Source of the DNA: Acidobacteriales bacterium 59-55
Lineage (GTDB): Bacteria; Acidobacteriota; Terriglobia; Terriglobales; Acidobacteriaceae
NCBI GenBank assembly: GCA_001897435.1
Contig: MKSV01000007.1
Location: forward strand, 620,001 to 684,000
Direction: 5' to 3'
DNA: 64,000 nt
Under the pieces are notes generated by a model that was not told where the DNA came from, made no database searches, and was given only the letters and a program-made list of their open reading frames with translations. Positions 33,497 to 45,150 of this stretch are shown one piece after another (the stretch's first letter is position 1; every line of letters begins with the position of its first letter). A program made the position numbers and the translations under genes.

Positions 33497-33609
33497 GAAA
33501 AATCGATGTGTTTGCGAAATTTTTTTTGCGCATGAGCCGTAACGGTTCGCGCGAAGAGGAGCGGAATCGGCGCTCGAAAAGTTCGAGATGGCTCGATTCG
33601 ATCTCGCGT

Positions 33610-35067
<1,458 letters not shown>

Positions 35068-35239
35068 GGTTTATCACCCTCCAAGTCATTCTAGTCGCGT
35101 ATTTATCTATAGAATGCGGTGAAGAGTATCGGGACATCCGCCGGAATATTGGCGTATCTGATGTTCCTTTGCTTGTACCGTCCCTACACTCTCGCAGAGC
35201 GTTTTGGGGATCGTTACATTTCAATGCAGGCGGGAATCT

Positions 35240-35965
35240 ATGAGTCTTTGGCAAAAAGTCGATGAGCGATTCAGAATCGCGAACTCTCTGATGTGGGCTG
35301 CGGACTCTACCCGGCCGGCGATGGAGATCGTTTATCGGGAGCTGTTTTTGAGGGACCTATCCCGGCTTGGGTTGGAGGATTTGTATTACCCGGTTGGATC
35401 GGCGGCGAACCACAGCTTGTTGTATTTGATTGCGAGGTGCTTTACAGAACTGCCGGTGAGCCGTGTCCTTGAGATGGGAGCGGGACAGTCCAGCATCCTG
35501 ATGAGCCAACTCAACGATCGCCTGAAGAAGGAAGCGGTCCTTACCACGGTGGAACATGATCCGCAGTGGGCCGCCAGAATTCAGGGTCAGGTGAAGCATC
35601 GGGTACAGACTGCGGCCCTTGTGCCGAAGACGATAGCCGGCCACAGCATCTCTCACTATGGCGGCGAATACTTTGATTCGTCGGCACTCTATGACTTTGT
35701 GCTCGTCGATGGTCCTCCTGCCCACGGCAGCAAGGATATGGCGCTGAATCGAATTGGCGCTGTCGAGCTTCTCGAAAAGAATCTGGCGGAGAGCTTTGTC
35801 CTCATTGTCGACGATGCGGAGCGGCGTGGTGAGGACGTGCTGGTCGAGCTGATCCGCCGGAAGCTCCGAAAGGATGGCCGCGATTTTAGGGAGACTGCTA
35901 TTATGGCTGCGAAGCAGCAGCATGTCTTTGCCGCAGGCCATTGTTCAGGCGCCGTATTTTTCTGA
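35240..35965 (+). CDS. Class I SAM-dependent methyltransferase-like protein
   Basis: Protein of 241 residues from ATG 35240, after GGCGGGAA. A Rossmann motif I VLEMGAGQSSILMS appears near residue 77, then VEHDPQW as the acidic end of strand 2, and YDFVLVDGPPAHGS for motif IV. This set is seen in methyltransferases next to polysaccharide or natural-product genes, though no such cluster exists here. Substrate unknown. The ComM-like ATPase follows after 117 bp. Confidence 0.7.
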   Translation: MSLWQKVDERFRIANSLMWAADSTRPAMEIVYRELFLRDLSRLGLEDLYYPVGSAANHSLLYLIARCFTELPVSRVLEMGAGQSSILMSQLNDRLKKEAVLTTVEHDPQWAARIQGQVKHRVQTAALVPKTIAGHSISHYGGEYFDSSALYDFVLVDGPPAHGSKDMALNRIGAVELLEKNLAESFVLIVDDAERRGEDVLVELIRRKLRKDGRDFRETAIMAAKQQHVFAAGHCSGAVFF

Positions 35966-36082
35966 TCGCTATCGAGCAACGCGAAATAGCGACGGGAGTT
36001 TGTCATCATTGTGTCCCGAAGGTACGGGGCAGGGTATCCATTGTTTTTTTAACTGCCTCATGGATCCATCAGGCTTAAGAGA

Positions 36083-37675
36083 ATGCTCTTTACGGCTCGC
36101 AGCGCAGCAGTCTATGGAATTGACGCACACATCATCGATGTAGAGGTCGATTTCTCCGGCGTCAAGCTGGACAAGGAACTGTTCAATACCGTAGGCCTGC
36201 CGGATGCGGCGGTGCGCGAGAGCCGCGACCGGGTACGATCGGCGATCAAGAACTCCGGGTTCGACATTCCGCCGACACGGATCACCATTAATCTCGCTCC
36301 GGCAGATCTGAAGAAAGAAGGCTCGGGGTTCGATCTTCCCATTGCGATCGGCATCCTGGGCGCCTATGGCGCGCTCCACATTAAAGACCTGAGCGATTTT
36401 CTGCTGGTGGGAGAACTGGGACTGGACGGAAGCCTGCGAGCGGTGCAGGGAATGCTCCCGATCGCGGTTGCGGCGCGAGCGAAGGGGATACCCAATCTCG
36501 TCATCCCGGCAAGCAACGCGCGTGAGGCAGCGGTGGTCGAGGGGGTGAACGTCTACCCGGTCAAGAGCCTGCTCGAAGTGCGCGAGCTGCTTAACGCTGC
36601 GGCCTTTGGCACGGTGACCGCAGTGCCGCTGAAGGTAGAGACGGCGAATCTGTTGAATGAGATGCAGCATTTCCCGTTCGACTTCAAGGATGTGCGCGGC
36701 CAGCATGTGGCGAAGCGGGCGCTGGAGGTAGCGGCCGCGGGCGGACACAATATCCTGATGATCGGTCCGCCGGGGTCGGGCAAGACGATGCTGGCCAAGC
36801 GGTTGCCTTCGATCCTCTCCCCGCTGCGGTTTGAGGAGGCGCTGGAGACGACGAAGATTCATTCCGTGGCCGGGGTGCTCGATGCGGAGCAGGGACTGGT
36901 GACGCACAGGCCGTTCCGGTCGCCGCACCATACCATCTCCGATGCGGGACTGATCGGCGGCGGGATGATGCCTCGGCCGGGCGAGGTTTCGCTGGCGCAC
37001 AATGGTCTGCTCTTTCTGGACGAGTTGCCGGAGTTCCCCCGGAACGTTCTGGAGGTGATGAGGCAGCCGCTTGAGGATGGGATGGTGACGATTGCGCGGG
37101 CAGCGATGAGTCTGAGCTTTCCCGCGCGATTCATGCTGGCCGCGGCGATGAACCCCTGTCCGTGCGGATACTTCAACGACAAGTCTCGGGAGTGCATGTG
37201 TACACCGCCGATGATTCAGCGATATGTCTCCAAGGTCTCCGGGCCGCTGCTGGATCGGATCGATATCCATATAGAGGTTCCGGCAGTGCAGTATAAGGAG
37301 TTGCGCGGTGGCGCGGCGGCGGAGGGGTCGGAGGAGATACGGAATCGGGTTCTTGCCGCCAGGGAGTTGCAGCATGAACGGTTCAGCGAGGCCGGTGAGC
37401 GGACGAACGGCTCGGCAAAGGTCGCCTCGCGGCAGATCTTCGCCAACTCGCAGATGAACACCCGGCAGATCCGTACCTATTGCGAGTTGTCGTCGGAGGC
37501 GGAGCGCCTGTTGGAACGCGCAATGCAGCAGCAGGGGTTAAGCGCGCGGGCTCATGATCGGATACTGAAGGTAGCGCGGACCATTGCGGACCTGGGCAGA
37601 GATCAGGATATCGGAGTCAAACATATTGCTGAAGCCATCCAATACCGCACTTTAGACAGAAGCTACTGGTCGTAG
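36083..37675 (+). CDS. comM: YifB/ComM-family Mg-chelatase-like AAA+ ATPase
   Basis: Full-length (530 residues) member of the ComM/YifB family, hexameric helicases that promote branch migration during natural transformation. The N-terminal Lon-substrate-like domain ([22 protein letters not shown]) is followed by Walker [16 protein letters not shown] near residue 231, Walker [11 protein letters not shown], a Cys cluster ([15 protein letters not shown]) and a C-terminal Mg-chelatase domain ([17 protein letters not shown]). ComM function in transformation is established in Vibrio and Haemophilus; here it is inference. Its presence alone does not show competence. Confidence 0.9.
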   Translation: MLFTARSAAVYGIDAHIIDVEVDFSGVKLDKELFNTVGLPDAAVRESRDRVRSAIKNSGFDIPPTRITINLAPADLKKEGSGFDLPIAIGILGAYGALHIKDLSDFLLVGELGLDGSLRAVQGMLPIAVAARAKGIPNLVIPASNAREAAVVEGVNVYPVKSLLEVRELLNAAAFGTVTAVPLKVETANLLNEMQHFPFDFKDVRGQHVAKRALEVAAAGGHNILMIGPPGSGKTMLAKRLPSILSPLRFEEALETTKIHSVAGVLDAEQGLVTHRPFRSPHHTISDAGLIGGGMMPRPGEVSLAHNGLLFLDELPEFPRNVLEVMRQPLEDGMVTIARAAMSLSFPARFMLAAAMNPCPCGYFNDKSRECMCTPPMIQRYVSKVSGPLLDRIDIHIEVPAVQYKELRGGAAAEGSEEIRNRVLAARELQHERFSEAGERTNGSAKVASRQIFANSQMNTRQIRTYCELSSEAERLLERAMQQQGLSARAHDRILKVARTIADLGRDQDIGVKHIAEAIQYRTLDRSYWS

Positions 37676-38179
37676 GAGCGATTAATGGAGCGGAGCTATA
37701 AGTCAAGCAGAAAATCCCATTTATGGGATATTGCAGGCCTCAGCTTCCCAAAAAAAGTATTGACCTGAGGCTCCAGACCATTTACTTTGCTATTGGGTCG
37801 AGTCGCTCCGGGCTGTCGAAAGAGGTTTCCCGGGAGAGCAGGGGTGGTCGCCGAGAGGTCAAGGTTTCCCAGAGATTCTGGTTGGTTTTCTGTTTCACGC
37901 CAAGGCGCAGACTGCGCTGAATCGCAAGGAAAGATTCTGGTTTGCTAGAGTTGCGGCTTTTAGGCCGGAGGGTAGAGGCTTCGTCTATAAGTGACTGTAG
38001 TACATTGCTTAATCGTTACATGTGGACATAAGAAGAGTCCTATTCGGGGTCTTTAGCGTCTAACTAAAACGAGAGTGCTTGAGTTGTGGTTTTGGGATTT
38101 GTGTAAGTAATTGGATAATTTCGGATTGGTGAGCACTATCAGGAAGCTTACGCCGATAGAAAAAATGAAGAGGAGAACT
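37676..38179. other. Noncoding region upstream of rpoZ with a promoter and inverted repeats
   Basis: About 500 bp without a credible gene. It holds a small hairpin ATCCCA-TTTA-TGGGAT just after the ComM stop, an inverted repeat GCCTCAG/CTGAGGC (37737-37743 and 37765-37771) overlapping a sigma-70 promoter, then several short hairpins (CCAGAgatTCTGG, GCGCAGACTGCGC) and a repeated GATTCTGGTT motif. CTCCGG near 37812 could pair with CCGGAG near 37968, which would close a structure of about 160-185 nt. It may be a long rpoZ leader or a small RNA gene; neither is proven. Confidence 0.45.
37760..37788 (+). promoter_or_regulatory. Sigma-70-type promoter upstream of rpoZ
   Basis: TTGACC (37760-37765) and TACTTT (37783-37788) are spaced by 17 bases; five and four of six positions match consensus. 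A start near 37795 would leave a leader of about 385 bases before rpoZ. A second, weaker pair (TTGCTT at 38005, ATAAGA at 38028) lies closer to the gene. Confidence 0.5.
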
Positions 38180-38401
38180 ATGCGCTCAGATCTTATATTT
38201 GGAGCACTCACACACGTGAACAACCGTTACGAGCTATGTCAACTGGCGTCGAAGGCGACGCGTAAGCTGCACAAGCCTAATACGCGGTTGCAGGACACGA
38301 CCAATGAGGTGCTGGATCGTTTCAAGGATACGATTCCGATGAACGAGTCAGATGATTCTGTTGTGAAGAAGGTAGAAGTGCAGGAACGCCGCGCTGCATA
38401 G
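38180..38401 (+). CDS. rpoZ: RNA polymerase omega subunit
   Basis: Small subunit (73 residues) that helps fold and stabilise the beta-prime chain of RNA polymerase. MRSDLIFGALTHVNNRYEL and the following ASKATRKLHK block are the acidobacterial version of the omega motif that includes the conserved NRYEL-x-ASKAxR. ATG 38180 follows AGAGGAG by five bases; earlier in-frame ATGs at 38111 and 38165 lack this. A 9-bp hairpin overlaps the stop codon. The gene rho lies 158 bp downstream on the same strand, an unusual neighbour pair that joins transcription elongation and termination factors. Confidence 0.88.
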   Translation: MRSDLIFGALTHVNNRYELCQLASKATRKLHKPNTRLQDTTNEVLDRFKDTIPMNESDDSVVKKVEVQERRAA

Positions 38402-38408
38402 CGCGGCG
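38387..38408 (+). terminator. GC-rich hairpin overlapping the rpoZ stop
   Basis: CGCCGCGCT-GCAT-AGCGCGGCG is a perfect nine-base stem with a four-base loop that includes the rpoZ stop codon. There is no T run after it, so it may protect the mRNA end or cause pausing rather than full intrinsic termination. Rho-dependent termination in the following C-rich segment is possible. Confidence 0.5.
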
Positions 38409-38410
38409 CG

Positions 38411-38559
38411 TCTTGCCAACATTTAACCGATTACCCGCCTTATAACCCCATCCGCAATATCGCTTTTATACCTCTGGCCTTCCGCACGACCCCCCGTCAG
38501 GCAGATCCCGCCTCCGTTTCAAACAATCCCTCCTTATTAAATCAAATTCCAGGTAAAAC
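38411..38559 (+). promoter_or_regulatory. C-rich, G-poor rho leader, candidate rut site
   Basis: In the 149 bases before the rho ATG I count 55 C and 17 G by eye, in a genome where the two are roughly balanced. Long CT/CA runs with few G residues give little structure, which is the known character of Rho loading (rut) sites. E. coli rho is autoregulated by Rho-dependent attenuation in its leader. Here the leader probably plays the same role; this is inference. Confidence 0.6.
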
Positions 38560-39810
<1,251 letters not shown>

Positions 39811-39834
39811 CAACGGCATCTACACCGAATAAAT

Positions 39835-39864
39835 AAAAGCGCAGCCTCCGGGCTGCGCTTTTTG
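39835..39864. terminator. Intrinsic terminator between rho and riboflavin synthase genes
   Basis: A 12-bp stem AAAAGCGCAGCC/GGCTGCGCTTTT with loop TCCG is followed on the plus strand by TTG and preceded by A-rich sequence, so it reads as a terminator in both directions. It lies 24 bp after rho and 18 bp after the stop of the convergent ribE. Confidence 0.9.
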
Positions 39865-39882
39865 TCTCGCATAAAGCCTTGG

Positions 39883-40542
39883 CTAGTAGCCGTTGGCGAG
39901 GAGATATTCTTCGGTCAGGATAAAGTGCTCCGGCTGTTGCTGCCGCTCGGCATACTTGGCGAGAACGTCAACCTCGATGTTGAGCGGAGCGCCAACGGCA
40001 AGCGTGTGCAGGCTGGTGGCGGCATAGGTATGAGGGATGATGGCTACCTCGACCTCGTTACCCTGGAGTGCGGCAACGGTGAGGCTGATGCCCTCGATGG
40101 TGATCGATCCCTTTTCGACGACGTAGGTCAGCAGCTCTTCGGGGATGGCGATGCGCAGACGCCAGTCGGTAGCGGGAGACTCGGGGTGGATAGGGTCGAG
40201 CGCGAGCAGGGTTCCGGTGCCGTCGACGTGACCCTGGACGACGTGGCCGCCGAGCGGCGATCCGGCAGGCGTGGGAAGCTCCAGATTGACGACGGAGTTG
40301 GGCTGGAGGCGGGAGAGTGTTGTGCGGGCGATGGTCTCGGCTGCGAGATCGGCGGAGAAGCGCGGCGGAAAAGCATGAGGCTCGATCGACAGCGCGGTGA
40401 GGCAGACGCCGCTGACCGAGATGCTGTCTCCGCTGTTGAGGCGCGAGGCGAGCATGGGAGCGGCGACGGTGATGCGTGTTGCCCCCGAGGTTGGCGTGAT
40501 GGCGAGGATGGTTCCGGTGGTCTCGATCAATCCGGTGAACAT
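39883..40542 (-). CDS. ribE: Riboflavin synthase alpha chain
   Basis: Dismutates two molecules of 6,7-dimethyl-8-ribityllumazine into riboflavin. The 219 residues contain two similar barrels: each has the lumazine-binding signature, MFTGLIETTG at the start of the first, with GDSISVSGVCLTA, and GGHVVQGHVDGTG opening the second with GSITIEGISLTV. Length is normal. No other rib gene is near. I saw no FMN riboswitch on the coding strand upstream. Confidence 0.95.
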   Translation of the reverse strand: MFTGLIETTGTILAITPTSGATRITVAAPMLASRLNSGDSISVSGVCLTALSIEPHAFPPRFSADLAAETIARTTLSRLQPNSVVNLELPTPAGSPLGGHVVQGHVDGTGTLLALDPIHPESPATDWRLRIAIPEELLTYVVEKGSITIEGISLTVAALQGNEVEVAIIPHTYAATSLHTLAVGAPLNIEVDVLAKYAERQQQPEHFILTEEYLLANGY

Positions 40543-40689
40543 GGATATAGGTTACAGCGGTTTATGGACCGGATTGGCGCAGAGTGAGTCGGAGGGAGGG
40601 CAGTCGGCCCGTATTTCCTCCCCCACCGGCGGCTTACCGCTTCGCGTTGATTTACAATCAGACCTTGAGCATGGCCAAACACCAGCATC

Positions 40690-42081
40690 ATGGCGGGAGC
40701 AGTTTTGCATTTAGCAAGAATTGAGTCAGAAGCAAACACACAGCCACACGGACCGTGCCCCTCGCGGCGTGTATCGCGGTCCGGCGCTCGGTCTACAGCC
40801 CGGTTCATCGTCCGATTCGCTCTGGCTGCCGTTACTTCGGCATCGCTGATCGGATGCGGCAACACCTATCGGCCTGTCGTCACCGCCATCAACCCGGTGG
40901 GGCCCGCGGGCCAGCCGCAGAAGTTTGCCGTCGCGATCTCAACGACGGGGCCGACGACACCGGGACTGGTGACCTTCGTCGATGTCTCGGGCGATACGGT
41001 TCTCATCACGGCGACGATTGGAGTGGACCCTTATTATCTGGTTCTCAATGGGGATAGCAGCACGACAGCCACTACCGGCTATACGCTGAACCGCGACACC
41101 ACGGTCAACAGCTTCGACATCTCCACCTCTTTGCTGAGCAGCCAGGTTCTTCAGACCACGCTGCTGGCGGGGGCGACCCCGGTCAGCATCTTTCCCCAGG
41201 GCGCGTATACCTATATCGCGGAGCCCGGCCGGAACCAGATTGCGACGCTCCAGGGAACTCCTCCCGTGCTGAAGCAGGAGTTTCCCGTCGAGAACCCTAT
41301 CTACGTCGTAGGCGTCTCCAAGGCTCCGCGCATCTACGCCACAGGTTCGGACAGCGCGGGAAACGGCCAGGTCTGGCCGTTCGACACGGTCAACAATCTT
41401 CCTGACGGCACCGTCATTCCGGTTGGCAAAGATCCGGTCTATGGCGTGATGACGGCTGACTACAAGCGCGCTTTTATTCTCAACAAGGGCGATGGCACGG
41501 TCAGCGTCATCAACTCGCAGACTAACCAGTTGGATGTGCTGCCGGCGGGCAAGACCAATCCCATCTCAGTCGGCACGGCTCCGCTGTGGGCTGACTTCGC
41601 GCCGAGCCGCAACGAGCTGGTCGTAGCCAATGCAGGGGATGGAACGACGCCGGGATCTGTGAGCATTATCAGCATTCCGCTCTGCTCGGCGACCTCGCTG
41701 CCCGGCAATCCAAACTGCGATGCCACCAATCCAGTGGATGCCAACGGCTTTGGCACGGTGCTCGCCACGGTTCCGGTGGGTGTCAATCCGCAGATGGTTG
41801 GCGTGTTGCAGGATGGCACGCGGGCCTATGTCGTGAATCAGGCTGACAGCACCGTCTCGGTCATCAACCTGAACACCAACACAGTAACCGCCGTGATTCC
41901 GGTGCCCGCCACCGTTCATCCAAACTACATTGCCGTTACCACCGGCACGCCGACGGGGAAGGTCTACGTTACGTCTCCGGAGTCGACCAATATGACAGTC
42001 ATTCGTACCGACACGGACTCCGTCGATACGGTTATTCCTCTCCAGGGTAAGGGCGTATCCGTCCGGGTTACGGTTCCATAA
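40690..42081 (+). CDS. Lipoprotein with YncE-like beta-propeller
   Basis: Protein of 463 residues. A long basic N-terminal stretch leads to a signal ending SLIGC with Cys56; no better in-frame start is seen downstream, so either the signal is unusually long or the start is a rare codon. The mature part consists of repeats like VYVTSPESTNMTVI, RAFILNKGDGTVSVIN and RAYVVNQADSTVSVINLN, the YVTN/YncE propeller signature, with TVPVGVNP-type turns. Such proteins are surface or periplasmic binding scaffolds of unknown ligand. It is followed by a strong hairpin terminator. Confidence 0.75.
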   Translation: MAGAVLHLARIESEANTQPHGPCPSRRVSRSGARSTARFIVRFALAAVTSASLIGCGNTYRPVVTAINPVGPAGQPQKFAVAISTTGPTTPGLVTFVDVSGDTVLITATIGVDPYYLVLNGDSSTTATTGYTLNRDTTVNSFDISTSLLSSQVLQTTLLAGATPVSIFPQGAYTYIAEPGRNQIATLQGTPPVLKQEFPVENPIYVVGVSKAPRIYATGSDSAGNGQVWPFDTVNNLPDGTVIPVGKDPVYGVMTADYKRAFILNKGDGTVSVINSQTNQLDVLPAGKTNPISVGTAPLWADFAPSRNELVVANAGDGTTPGSVSIISIPLCSATSLPGNPNCDATNPVDANGFGTVLATVPVGVNPQMVGVLQDGTRAYVVNQADSTVSVINLNTNTVTAVIPVPATVHPNYIAVTTGTPTGKVYVTSPESTNMTVIRTDTDSVDTVIPLQGKGVSVRVTVP

Positions 42082-42117
42082 CCGCCTTCCTGACCGCTTC
42101 ATTACCGATACAAATTG

Positions 42118-42165
42118 AGTGCCCCATGTCCTGAAGATTCGGGACATGGGGCACTTGATTGTTTG
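42118..42165. terminator. Hairpin terminator between converging genes
   Basis: A 14-bp perfect stem AGTGCCCCATGTCC (42118-42131) with its complement at 42142-42155 and a 10-base loop is followed by TGATTGTTTG. It lies between the stops of the propeller lipoprotein and the phosphodiesterase. Confidence 0.75.
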
Positions 42166-42190
42166 AGGCTTTCGGCAACGAGCGGAGGAG

Positions 42191-43531
42191 CTACTTCAGG
42201 ATCTGCGTCAGCGGCTTGCCCTGAATGTCGCCAAGGGAGAGGTGAAGGAGATGCGCGATGGTCGGAGCGATATCGACGTTCGGAAACGCCGGGATCTCGC
42301 CCGTTTGCCGGATGCCGGGGCCCGCTGCAATGAAGATGGCCTGCATCAGCGGCACGGTATTTGGATAGCCGTGCGATCCGATCTCTTTCGTATCGGTTAC
42401 AAAGCTGCCGGTATCGCCGCCGCTGAAGGCGTAGTCGTCGGCGGCATAGAGAAGCAGATCGGGGGCCTGATCGCTTTCAGACGGTGTTGGCCAGCCCTGC
42501 TTCGCCGCTTCGCTGGGAGTCAGCGCAGCGCGAATTCCGGGCTTGCCTGAGAAGAGAGACTTCAGCGCGGCTCTCGATGCGTCCGTGGCATGTTGTTGAA
42601 AGACGAGGGCAAAACCGCCGTCAGGCATGCAAAAGGCGGGGCTGACCTCTGTAGGCGATTGAAGTCCGGCCTGCTTGAGCAGGACGTTCGGGTGAATTTG
42701 CTGATGGACGCTTTGCTGGCCATGGTCGGAGACGATGAGGAACGTGGTGCGGTCGAAGTCGCCCGCTGCACGTACCGCGTCGACGATATCCTTCACGCGG
42801 TCGTCGAGGAAGGCGATGGTGTTGCGGCCGGAATCGTTGCCGAAGCCGGTCTTATGCTCAATGCCGTCGAGCGCGAGCAGGTGGAGGAGCAGCAGATCCG
42901 GATGATGCTTCTCAATGATATCGATGGCGGCGCGAGTGTAGATCCGGTCGCGCCATGCCTGCGATGGCTTGTTGAAGTGGGCTAACTCATCGGCGGTGAC
43001 GACTCCCTGCGCTTCGAGATCGTGCTCGATCAGGCCGTCGAGATGGGGACGCTCGGAGAAGCGCCAGGTGATGCTCTTGGCATCTCCAATGGCTACCCAG
43101 TCCACCTCGGCGGTCGTGAGGCCAGCCTCATGCGCGGCGTCATAGACGGTGGGTACGGCGACGAGGCGCGACTTAGGAGCCTCGGCGTCTACCTTGGGCG
43201 GAGTTGTGGTGCGCTGGTTGACGATGAGCCCGTTGACGAGGACGTGGTGCCGGCCGGCATCGACCCCGGTGATCATGGCGGTATGGTTCGGCCATGTGAC
43301 GGTGGGATTGATGGGCTGCATGGACGTCGCATAGGCGCCCTGCTTCATAAGCGCATGGAGCGTCGGGGCCGGTAGTTGCGGGTCGTGCAGGCTGGCTGCC
43401 CCGAAGGCGTCAAGACTGATGACGATAACTTTGGGGCCATGCTTTGAGGTTTGCTGCGCGCAGAGCGGGAGAAGACTCGTGAAGACAATTGCAGCGGCGG
43501 CACACCGAAGCAAGCCGGGAAATGAAGTCAT
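42191..43531 (-). CDS. Secreted alkaline-phosphatase-superfamily phosphodiesterase (NPP-like)
   Basis: Predicted nucleotide pyrophosphatase/phosphodiesterase of 446 residues with a signal ending near LPLCAQ. The metal-binding and nucleophile region reads ISLDAF and NPTVTWPNHTAMITG, where Thr is the nucleophile; LLALDGIEHKTG and IVSDHGQQSVH supply the further metal ligands (Asp and His), and SHGYPN the late His. The order of ligands fits the family. Substrate could be nucleotide, phosphodiester or phosphonate. Exported. Confidence 0.85.
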   Translation of the reverse strand: MTSFPGLLRCAAAAIVFTSLLPLCAQQTSKHGPKVIVISLDAFGAASLHDPQLPAPTLHALMKQGAYATSMQPINPTVTWPNHTAMITGVDAGRHHVLVNGLIVNQRTTTPPKVDAEAPKSRLVAVPTVYDAAHEAGLTTAEVDWVAIGDAKSITWRFSERPHLDGLIEHDLEAQGVVTADELAHFNKPSQAWRDRIYTRAAIDIIEKHHPDLLLLHLLALDGIEHKTGFGNDSGRNTIAFLDDRVKDIVDAVRAAGDFDRTTFLIVSDHGQQSVHQQIHPNVLLKQAGLQSPTEVSPAFCMPDGGFALVFQQHATDASRAALKSLFSGKPGIRAALTPSEAAKQGWPTPSESDQAPDLLLYAADDYAFSGGDTGSFVTDTKEIGSHGYPNTVPLMQAIFIAAGPGIRQTGEIPAFPNVDIAPTIAHLLHLSLGDIQGKPLTQILK

Positions 43532-43557
43532 CCGTGGGAATACTCCTTTGAAGATGT

Positions 43558-44415
43558 CTATGCGCCGACCATGATGATCGGCATGGTCGGCGTTTGCGAG
43601 CCTCCCTCGTTTTCGATGGTGACTCCGAACGCCTTGGCCTCGACTCCCTTGGGGATTGGCGGCATAATGACGCTGGCGTTGCCGCGCTCGTCGGGATGGA
43701 AGATGCCGGCGGGCATGGGATCGCTACCGCTGGCGGGAATCAGCCACAGCTCATAGACCTTGGCGGGCTGAAGCGGAGCCATATTATTCGCCTGGAAGAG
43801 CAGCGTGCCCTTCTCCGCGACATAGATCGCCCTGCCCTGGGGAACGGGCGCAGCCTTGGCCATGGTGAGCGTCACGCGCATGGCGTTGCGATCGGTCATG
43901 GCGTCCATGACCTGTTGAGCAGTCACGGCCTCGGTCGAAAGCTGGGCGATCTGGGTATTCTGCTCGTCGCTGGACCCGCGCAGCGTCTCGCGCTGGAGAT
44001 ACAGGTTGCCGGAGGTAACGGCTAGACCGGCGGCCAGCGCCCAGCCCACCCAGGGAAAGACCTTGCCCACAAAACTCCGCTTGGGGAGATCGTCCGCGGT
44101 GAGAGGTGACCGGTTGCCAGATCCGCGAATCGGAAGCTCGGGCTCCACTTCGGCCTGTGGCGCGGGGGCTGGGGGAAGGGTCTTTTTCTCGAGTGCCACC
44201 TGTTGCAGCAGACGCTCTCGCGCCTCTGCGGGCGGCGATTGCAGATCGACGGTGTGGGCGTAGATAGCGACGTCGCCCTGGACCTCCGCCAGTTCACGGC
44301 GGCAGTCCGGGCAATTCTCAAGATGAGCCGCGGCGGCGCGGGCGTCCTCCGGGGGGAGCAATTGCATGGCAAACAGCACCAGGTCGTCGCGCTCGATATG
44401 TCCGGCCATGTTCAT
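43558..44415 (-). CDS. Zinc-type anti-sigma factor (RskA-like)
   Basis: Membrane anti-sigma factor of 285 residues. The N-terminal zinc anti-sigma domain has the His31-x3-Cys35-x2-Cys38 motif (HLENCPDCRR). One membrane helix lies near 120-142 (VFPWVGWALAAGLAVTSGNLYL). The periplasmic domain (KVYELWLIPASGSDPMPAGIF) is the RskA C-terminal fold. Its ATG overlaps the TGA of the sigma gene by four bases (ATGA), so the pair is translated in coupling, as expected for a stoichiometric regulator. Confidence 0.9.
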   Translation of the reverse strand: MNMAGHIERDDLVLFAMQLLPPEDARAAAAHLENCPDCRRELAEVQGDVAIYAHTVDLQSPPAEARERLLQQVALEKKTLPPAPAPQAEVEPELPIRGSGNRSPLTADDLPKRSFVGKVFPWVGWALAAGLAVTSGNLYLQRETLRGSSDEQNTQIAQLSTEAVTAQQVMDAMTDRNAMRVTLTMAKAAPVPQGRAIYVAEKGTLLFQANNMAPLQPAKVYELWLIPASGSDPMPAGIFHPDERGNASVIMPPIPKGVEAKAFGVTIENEGGSQTPTMPIIMVGA

Positions 44416-44978
44416 GCTGTGAATGCCTTTCTCAACGTCGTCAGCGCGCTGCGTATTCTTGTCTTGACCGTGCCCAGAGGGTCACCTGTCATCTCGGCGA
44501 TCTCGGAGTGGGTAAGGCCGTCGAAGAAGGCCATCTCCAGGGTCTTGCGCTGCTCCGCGGGGAGTTGCTGGATCACGCCCCTCGCCTTCTCCATCATGTT
44601 GTTGCGCTCGGCCTCGTCGGCCAAATTGTAGTCCGAGGCCGGCGCGATGTCGTCAATGTCCTCTGTGGGCCGTTTTCGGCGCAGCGCGTCGATGGAGCGG
44701 TTGCGCGAGACGACGGCGAGCCAGCCGCCCAGGCTTCCCCGGCTTGCAACGAATCGATCGGGATTGCGCCAGACCTGCATGAAGATTTCCTGTAGAACGT
44801 CTTCGGCGGCAGCCGGATCGCGCAACACGCGCAGGGCAACGGAGTACACAATCTTCGAGTAGCGGTCGAACAACGACGCCATGGCATATTCGTCGCCGTT
44901 GCGCACCAGCGCAAGCAAGGCTGCATCATCGGGCACCGATGGCGGTGGCGGGTTGACGATCTGCGATTCTCTATACAT
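44412..44978 (-). CDS. ECF-type RNA polymerase sigma factor (SigK/RpoE-like)
   Basis: Extracytoplasmic-function sigma factor of 188 residues. Region 2 (ASLFDRYSKIVYSVALRVLRDPAAAEDVLQEIFMQVWRN type, with the -10 contact segment VSRNRSIDALRRKRP) and region 4 (LPAEQRKTLEMAFFDGLTHSEIAEMTGDPLGTVKTRIRSA) are both present. ATG 44978 follows AGGTG; an upstream GTG at 44987 is possible. It is coupled to its anti-sigma gene by the ATGA overlap. The regulon cannot be told from this window. SigK/RskA pairs elsewhere respond to redox or envelope signals. Confidence 0.93.
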   Translation of the reverse strand: MYRESQIVNPPPPSVPDDAALLALVRNGDEYAMASLFDRYSKIVYSVALRVLRDPAAAEDVLQEIFMQVWRNPDRFVASRGSLGGWLAVVSRNRSIDALRRKRPTEDIDDIAPASDYNLADEAERNNMMEKARGVIQQLPAEQRKTLEMAFFDGLTHSEIAEMTGDPLGTVKTRIRSALTTLRKAFTA

Positions 44979-45150
44979 GGAACGCACCTGACTCCGCAGC
45001 GGATTGCACGTCTGCGCAATATCCGCGGGCGGTTCGGGGGCCCGTCACTTGTACCGGGGTTGGCTTCATTACAGATGCAACTTTACCTGAAATTGCATCG
45101 AGGCGGTTATCCATCCGGGCTCCGTTCCAGCATGTAGGCTTATGAGGTAG

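Noticed and set aside
35969-37375. Long minus-strand frame opposite the ComM-like gene
   Set aside because: The product is a Arg/His-rich shadow; the ComM frame carries full Walker and Mg-chelatase motifs.
37795-37985. Firm call of a 6S RNA gene
   Set aside because: The possible end pairing is short and imperfect and the central bubble cannot be judged by eye; kept only as a hypothesis in the findings.
40610-40660. Sequence CACCGGCGG near riboflavin synthase, resembling part of an FMN riboswitch
   Set aside because: It is on the strand opposite to ribE and lacks the other conserved parts of the RFN element, so it is chance similarity.
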